A stretch of 25,678 nt of DNA from assembly GCA_036796755.1 (NCBI GenBank), contig DAIRCJ010000014.1, positions 1 through 25,678 on the forward strand, read 5' to 3'. A program made the position numbers and the translations under genes. This document shows, one piece after another, positions 22,520-25,678 of the stretch (position 1 is its first letter; each line of letters begins with the position of its first letter). The stretch is from CALKMS01 sp036796755. Lineage in GTDB: Bacteria; Actinomycetota; Aquicultoria; SKW223; CALKMS01. Under the pieces are notes generated by a model, which was not told where the DNA came from, searched no databases, and worked only from the letters and a program-made list of their open reading frames with translations.

Positions 22520-23881
22520 TTGTTTTTCTCACCTGAAGAGATATTAGAAACTATTCGAATGATTCAGCTTGAGAATCTAGATATCCGGACTGTTACACTT
22601 GGCTTGAGCCTTATAGACTGTTCGGATTCCAATAAAGATTTGTTTTTAAAGAAGGCTCGGGAAAAGATTTTCAGGTACGGGGAAAGACTGAAACCAGTCC
22701 TGAAGGAGCTGGAAAAAGAGTTCGGTTTACCAATTGTTAACGCCCGTCTGGCGGTAACTCCAATTTCTCTTGTGTTTTCCGGTCACCCAGAAGACTATCG
22801 AATAATTGCGGGCGAGTTTGACCGATTGGCACAAGAGCTTGAGATTGATTTTTTGGGTGGTTTTTCGGCTCTGGTTCAGAAGGGTTTGACTTCATCAGAA
22901 AGAGCATTAATAGAAGCCCTTCCTTATTTGCTTTCCGAAAACGTAGCCATTTGCTCTTCTTTTAATGTGGCTTCCACCCGTAGTGGAATTAACGTCGATG
23001 CTGTCAATTTGCTCAGCCAGAAGATTAAGGAGGCAGCCGAACTTTCAAGCGAACAAAATGGCATTGCCTGCGCCAAACTTGTCATTTTTGCCAATGCTCC
23101 CGAGGACAATCCTTTTATGGCGGGAGCTTTTCATGGTTGTGGCGAGGCTGAGGCAGTGTTAAATGTGGGAGTCAGTGGTCCCGGTGTGGTTCGTGCGGCT
23201 TTAAAAAAGGCCAGACCGGACTTAAGCTTGAATGAATTATCCGAAGAGATTAAAAAGCTATCTTTCAAAATAACCCGAATGGGAGAGTTAATTGGTCGGG
23301 AAGCGGCCAAAAGGCTGGGAATTGATTTTGGAGTAGTTGACCTGTCTTTAGCTCCTACTCCTTTTCCCGGAGACAGCATAGCCGAAATTTTACAGATTAT
23401 GGGTTTGGAAAGGATGGGAGCGCCGGGAAGCACAGCTGCTCTGATGATGCTAGTAGATGCAGTAAAGAAAGGGGGCTTGATGGCTTCTTCGCGGGTTGGC
23501 GGTCTTTCCGGAGCCTTTATTCCCGTAAGCGAGGATAAGGGAACGGCTGAAGCGGTGGGAGTTAAAGCTTTAAGCCTGGAAAAACTGGAGGCAATGACCT
23601 CCGTCTGTTCGGTTGGTCTGGATATGGTTGCTTTACCAGGAGAAACCTCAGCGGAAACTCTTGCTGGGATAATTCTTGATGAGATGGCAATTGGGGTGGT
23701 TAACAATAAAACTACAGCTTGCCGCTTGATACCCGTTCCTGGAAAGAAGGAAGGGGATTGGGTGGATTTTGGCGGGCTTCTGGGCAGAGCCCCGGTTCTC
23801 AAGGTTAATCCATATAATTGTCAGGCCTTTGTAAAAAGAGGGGGAATAATACCGGCTCCCTTAACCAGCCTTCGTGGCTAA
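22520..23881 (+). CDS. UPF0210 (DUF711) family protein
   Basis: This 453-residue protein matches the UPF0210/DUF711 family along its length. Marks include the N-terminal EEILETIRMIQLENLDIRTVTLGLSL block, AICSSFNVASTRSGINVDAV, NPFMAGAFHGCGEAEAVLNVGVSGPGVV, DLSLAPTPFPGDSIAEIL, MGLERMGAPGSTAALMMLVDAVKKGG and SSRVGGLSGAFIPVSED. Structures exist for the family but no accepted function. The many conserved Gly, Ser and Asn loops suggest an enzyme. TTG at 22520 follows AGGAGG by 9 nt. It is the partner of the preceding ACT gene. The following gene has its own likely promoter. Confidence 0.93.
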   Translation: MFFSPEEILETIRMIQLENLDIRTVTLGLSLIDCSDSNKDLFLKKAREKIFRYGERLKPVLKELEKEFGLPIVNARLAVTPISLVFSGHPEDYRIIAGEFDRLAQELEIDFLGGFSALVQKGLTSSERALIEALPYLLSENVAICSSFNVASTRSGINVDAVNLLSQKIKEAAELSSEQNGIACAKLVIFANAPEDNPFMAGAFHGCGEAEAVLNVGVSGPGVVRAALKKARPDLSLNELSEEIKKLSFKITRMGELIGREAAKRLGIDFGVVDLSLAPTPFPGDSIAEILQIMGLERMGAPGSTAALMMLVDAVKKGGLMASSRVGGLSGAFIPVSEDKGTAEAVGVKALSLEKLEAMTSVCSVGLDMVALPGETSAETLAGIILDEMAIGVVNNKTTACRLIPVPGKKEGDWVDFGGLLGRAPVLKVNPYNCQAFVKRGGIIPAPLTSLRG

Positions 23882-23905
23882 TTTTGTGAAGAATTTCTTT
23901 TATGG

Positions 23906-23934
23906 TTGCTTTAAATCCCAGGGTTAAATAAAAT
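23906..23934 (+). promoter_or_regulatory. Likely promoter of the nifV-hacA pair
   Basis: TTGCTT (23906-23911), a 17-nt spacer and TAAAAT (23929-23934) lie in the 77-nt gap after the UPF0210 gene. They predict a start near 23941, about 18 nt before the ATG. The leader is only long enough for the AAGGAGG site. Confidence 0.5.
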
Positions 23935-23958
23935 AGAGCTTATTTTTAAGGAGGTTTA

Positions 23959-25128
23959 ATGGCTGAAGGAAAGAAGAAAAAGGAAAAAGCAGGTGAAAAA
24001 ATAGAAGTAAAAATAGATGATACTACGCTGCGTGATGGGGAGCAAACAGCTGGTGTGGTTTTTTCTAACCGGGAAAAGATTCAGATAGCTCGCTATCTGG
24101 ATGAGGTTGGTGTTCACCAGATTGAAGCAGGCATTCCAACTATGGGTGGCGACGAAAAAAAAGCAATTAAGGAGATTGTTGATCTGGGCTTGAATGCTTC
24201 CATTCTTGCCTGGAATCGGGCAGTTGTTGAAGACATCAAACATTCACTGGACTGCGGCGTTGATGCCATAGCTATCTCCATTGCCGTATCCGATATCCAT
24301 ATTCAGCACAAGTTGAAGAAAGATCGCCAGTGGGTTCTTGATAGTGTTAAGAAAAGCCTTGACTTTGCTAAATCCAAAGGGCTTTATGTTTCCGTTAATG
24401 CTGAGGATGCTTCCCGGGCTGACTTTAATTATTTAATTGAGTTTGCCCGAACAGCTAAGGAGTACGGGGCCGATCGTTTGCGATATTGCGACACCATTGG
24501 ACTGATGGAACCTTTCAAGATTTATCAGGAGATCAAGACAATAATTGACGAGGTAGGAATTGAGATTGAAATGCACACTCATAATGACTTTGGTATGGCG
24601 GTGGCAAATGCTTTAGCTGGAGTGAAGGCTGGGGCTAAATGGGTAAACACCACTGTTATTGGCCTGGGCGAACGGGCTGGAAATGCTGCTCTGGAAGAAG
24701 TAATAATGGCTTTAAAATATACTATGGGCGTCGACCTTAATTGTAATACCAGGATTTTGAGAGAAGTAGCTGAATATGTTGCTCAGGCTTCTTCCCGAAG
24801 TGTTCCTGTCTGGAAGGCAATTGTTGGGTATAATGTCTTCGCTCACGAATCAGGGATTCACGCTGACGGAGTTTTAAAAGACCCGAGAACTTATGAAGCT
24901 TTTACTCCTGAAGAGGTGGGTCTGGAGAGGCAGATCTTAATAGGGAAGCATTCGGGAACCCATTCTTTGATGGTAAAGTTTAGGGAGTATGGAATTGAAC
25001 TATCTCCTGAAGAAGCTCAAAGCCTTTTACCGGAGGTCAGAAAACTTTCAGTTGAACTTAAAAGAGCTCTTTTTGATAAAGAACTTATGACTTTGTATCA
25101 CGATTATAAAAAGGCTAAGAAAAGTTGA
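23959..25128 (+). CDS. nifV: Homocitrate synthase family protein
   Basis: This 389-residue protein is of the HMGL/DRE-TIM metallolyase family and condenses acetyl-CoA with a 2-oxoacid. The opening IDDTTLRDGEQTAGVVFSNREK, metal-ligand HTHNDFGMAVANALAG and TTVIGLGERAGNAALEEVIMAL are closest to NifV-type homocitrate synthases. It lacks the C-terminal regulatory domain of LeuA. Residues 1-13 are a Lys/Glu-rich extension before the barrel. Homocitrate serves either nitrogenase cofactor or lysine synthesis by the alpha-aminoadipate route. The next gene encodes an aconitase-family large subunit overlapping by 4 nt, which favours a biosynthetic chain, and no nif gene is visible. 2-Isopropylmalate or citramalate synthase activity is less likely but not excluded. 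Confidence 0.85.
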   Translation: MAEGKKKKEKAGEKIEVKIDDTTLRDGEQTAGVVFSNREKIQIARYLDEVGVHQIEAGIPTMGGDEKKAIKEIVDLGLNASILAWNRAVVEDIKHSLDCGVDAIAISIAVSDIHIQHKLKKDRQWVLDSVKKSLDFAKSKGLYVSVNAEDASRADFNYLIEFARTAKEYGADRLRYCDTIGLMEPFKIYQEIKTIIDEVGIEIEMHTHNDFGMAVANALAGVKAGAKWVNTTVIGLGERAGNAALEEVIMALKYTMGVDLNCNTRILREVAEYVAQASSRSVPVWKAIVGYNVFAHESGIHADGVLKDPRTYEAFTPEEVGLERQILIGKHSGTHSLMVKFREYGIELSPEEAQSLLPEVRKLSVELKRALFDKELMTLYHDYKKAKKS

Positions 25129-25678
25129 AAGGAACCTTAACCCAGCAGATTTTCTCAGCTAAAACTGGTCGGGAAGTTAAACCGGGAGAGATTGTCCTGG
25201 TTGACGTTGATTTCCTGATGGGTCAGGATGGCACTTCGCCCCTGGCAATTAAAGCTTTTAAGGAAATGGGCGGGAAGAAGGTTTTCGAGGCGGGAAAAAT
25301 TGCTTTTGTTATCGATCACTCTGCTCCCAGCCCCAATCAGGGTGTTTCCGAACTTCATAAGCAGATGAGAGATTTTGCTCGGGAGCATAAATTAATTATT
25401 TATGATATCGGGGAGGGGGTTTGTCACCAGCTGGTTCCAGAAAGGGGTTATGTTTCACCCGGTCAGGTAGTAATTGGCGCTGATTCTCACACTTGCACCT
25501 ACGGAGCTCTGGGCGCTTTTGCGACCGGTGTTGGCTCGACTGATTTAGCTGCGGCTATGATTTCTGGAAAGATGTGGTTTAAAGTTCCAGAAACAATCCT
25601 CTTTAAGCTCAAAGGGACTTTACCCCGAGGCGTTTTTTCTAAGGACTTGATTTGTTTCTCATTGGTCAGGTTGGGGCT
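25125..25678 (+). CDS. Homoaconitase/isopropylmalate dehydratase large subunit, partial
   Basis: The start is TTG at 25125, overlapping the nifV stop as TTGA; the gene runs off the window. About 175 residues are readable. Motifs of the archaeal-type LeuC/HacA branch of the aconitase family are DHSAPSPNQGVSELHKQMRDF (residues 64 onward), YDIGEGVCHQLVPERGYV and GADSHTCTYGALGAFATGVG (118-137). In aconitases the conserved Asp, Ser and His lie in the active site and the Cys ligands come later. It would dehydrate and rehydrate a tricarboxylate with a [4Fe-4S] cluster and a separate small subunit. The neighbouring homocitrate synthase points to homoaconitase. At 25651-25653 the frame breaks: one extra T would restore KDLILFLIGQVGA, so the last 26 bases appear shifted. 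Confidence 0.9.
   Translation, partial: MKGTLTQQIFSAKTGREVKPGEIVLVDVDFLMGQDGTSPLAIKAFKEMGGKKVFEAGKIAFVIDHSAPSPNQGVSELHKQMRDFAREHKLIIYDIGEGVCHQLVPERGYVSPGQVVIGADSHTCTYGALGAFATGVGSTDLAAAMISGKMWFKVPETILFKLKGTLPRGVFSKDLICFSLVRLG

Noticed and set aside
23131..23802. 223-codon open frame on the minus strand across the UPF0210 gene
   Set aside because: It is the antisense of a well-supported family gene, with low-complexity Ser/Pro/Ala composition and no ribosome site.
1..25678. CRISPR arrays, defence islands, prophage genes, tRNAs or rRNAs
   Set aside because: No spaced direct repeats, no phage or defence protein signatures and no tRNA-like or rRNA-like sequence were seen on either strand.

Overview
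The window is a contiguous stretch of bacterial chromosome. It is AT-leaning and densely packed, with short or overlapping gene junctions, frequent TTG/GTG starts and good AGGAGG-type ribosome binding sites. The order rpsB-tsf-pyrH-frr-uppS-cdsA-dxr-rseP-ispG-proS is the arrangement typical of Bacillota (Clostridia) and several neighbouring deep-branching phyla. The short EF-Ts, the UPF0237/UPF0210 pair, the CX2CX3C-type ThiC and the homocitrate synthase plus homoaconitase-like pair suggest an anaerobic, Clostridia-like or candidate-phylum bacterium (Atribacterota-like is one guess). No 16S rRNA or other lineage marker is present to settle this.

Region 1 (1-2620): an imperfect inverted repeat at the window edge, then an EamA-type permease overlapping a THEP1-family NTPase. 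On the opposite strand is a hemerythrin-PAS protein that lacks the usual N-terminal DUF438 domain. Region 2 (2822-6861): a TPP riboswitch with an intrinsic terminator controls thiM-thiE-thiC-thiL. These genes cover thiazole salvage, HMP-P synthesis, coupling, and the final phosphorylation to TPP. No thiazole biosynthesis genes and no thiD are in the operon. Region 3 (6921-11159): a membrane-anchored protein of unknown function, a second EamA permease, and a divergently transcribed polar amino-acid ABC transporter. The transporter runs glnH-glnP-glnQ on the minus strand, with a near-consensus promoter and a 12-bp hairpin between glnH and glnP.

Region 4 (11585-19480): a long operon led by a structured rpsB leader. 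It encodes ribosomal protein S2, EF-Ts, UMP kinase, ribosome recycling factor, undecaprenyl-PP synthase, CDP-diglyceride synthase, DXP reductoisomerase, site-2 protease and IspG. It links translation with isoprenoid, cell-envelope lipid and membrane-proteolysis functions. Region 5 (19828-25678): proS, a family-2 glycosyltransferase, the ACT-domain/UPF0210 pair, then homocitrate synthase overlapping a homoaconitase/isopropylmalate dehydratase large subunit cut off by the window edge. The visible part of that last gene appears to carry a one-base frameshift about 25 bases from the end.

I saw no CRISPR array, tRNA, rRNA, intact mobile element, phage or defence system. Most of the window is core metabolism. 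The observations most worth a second look are regulatory or structural: the rpsB leader, the apparent hacA frameshift, the ThiC cluster-motif spacing, the DUF438-less hemerythrin-PAS protein, the glnH/glnP hairpin and a dispersed intergenic repeat.
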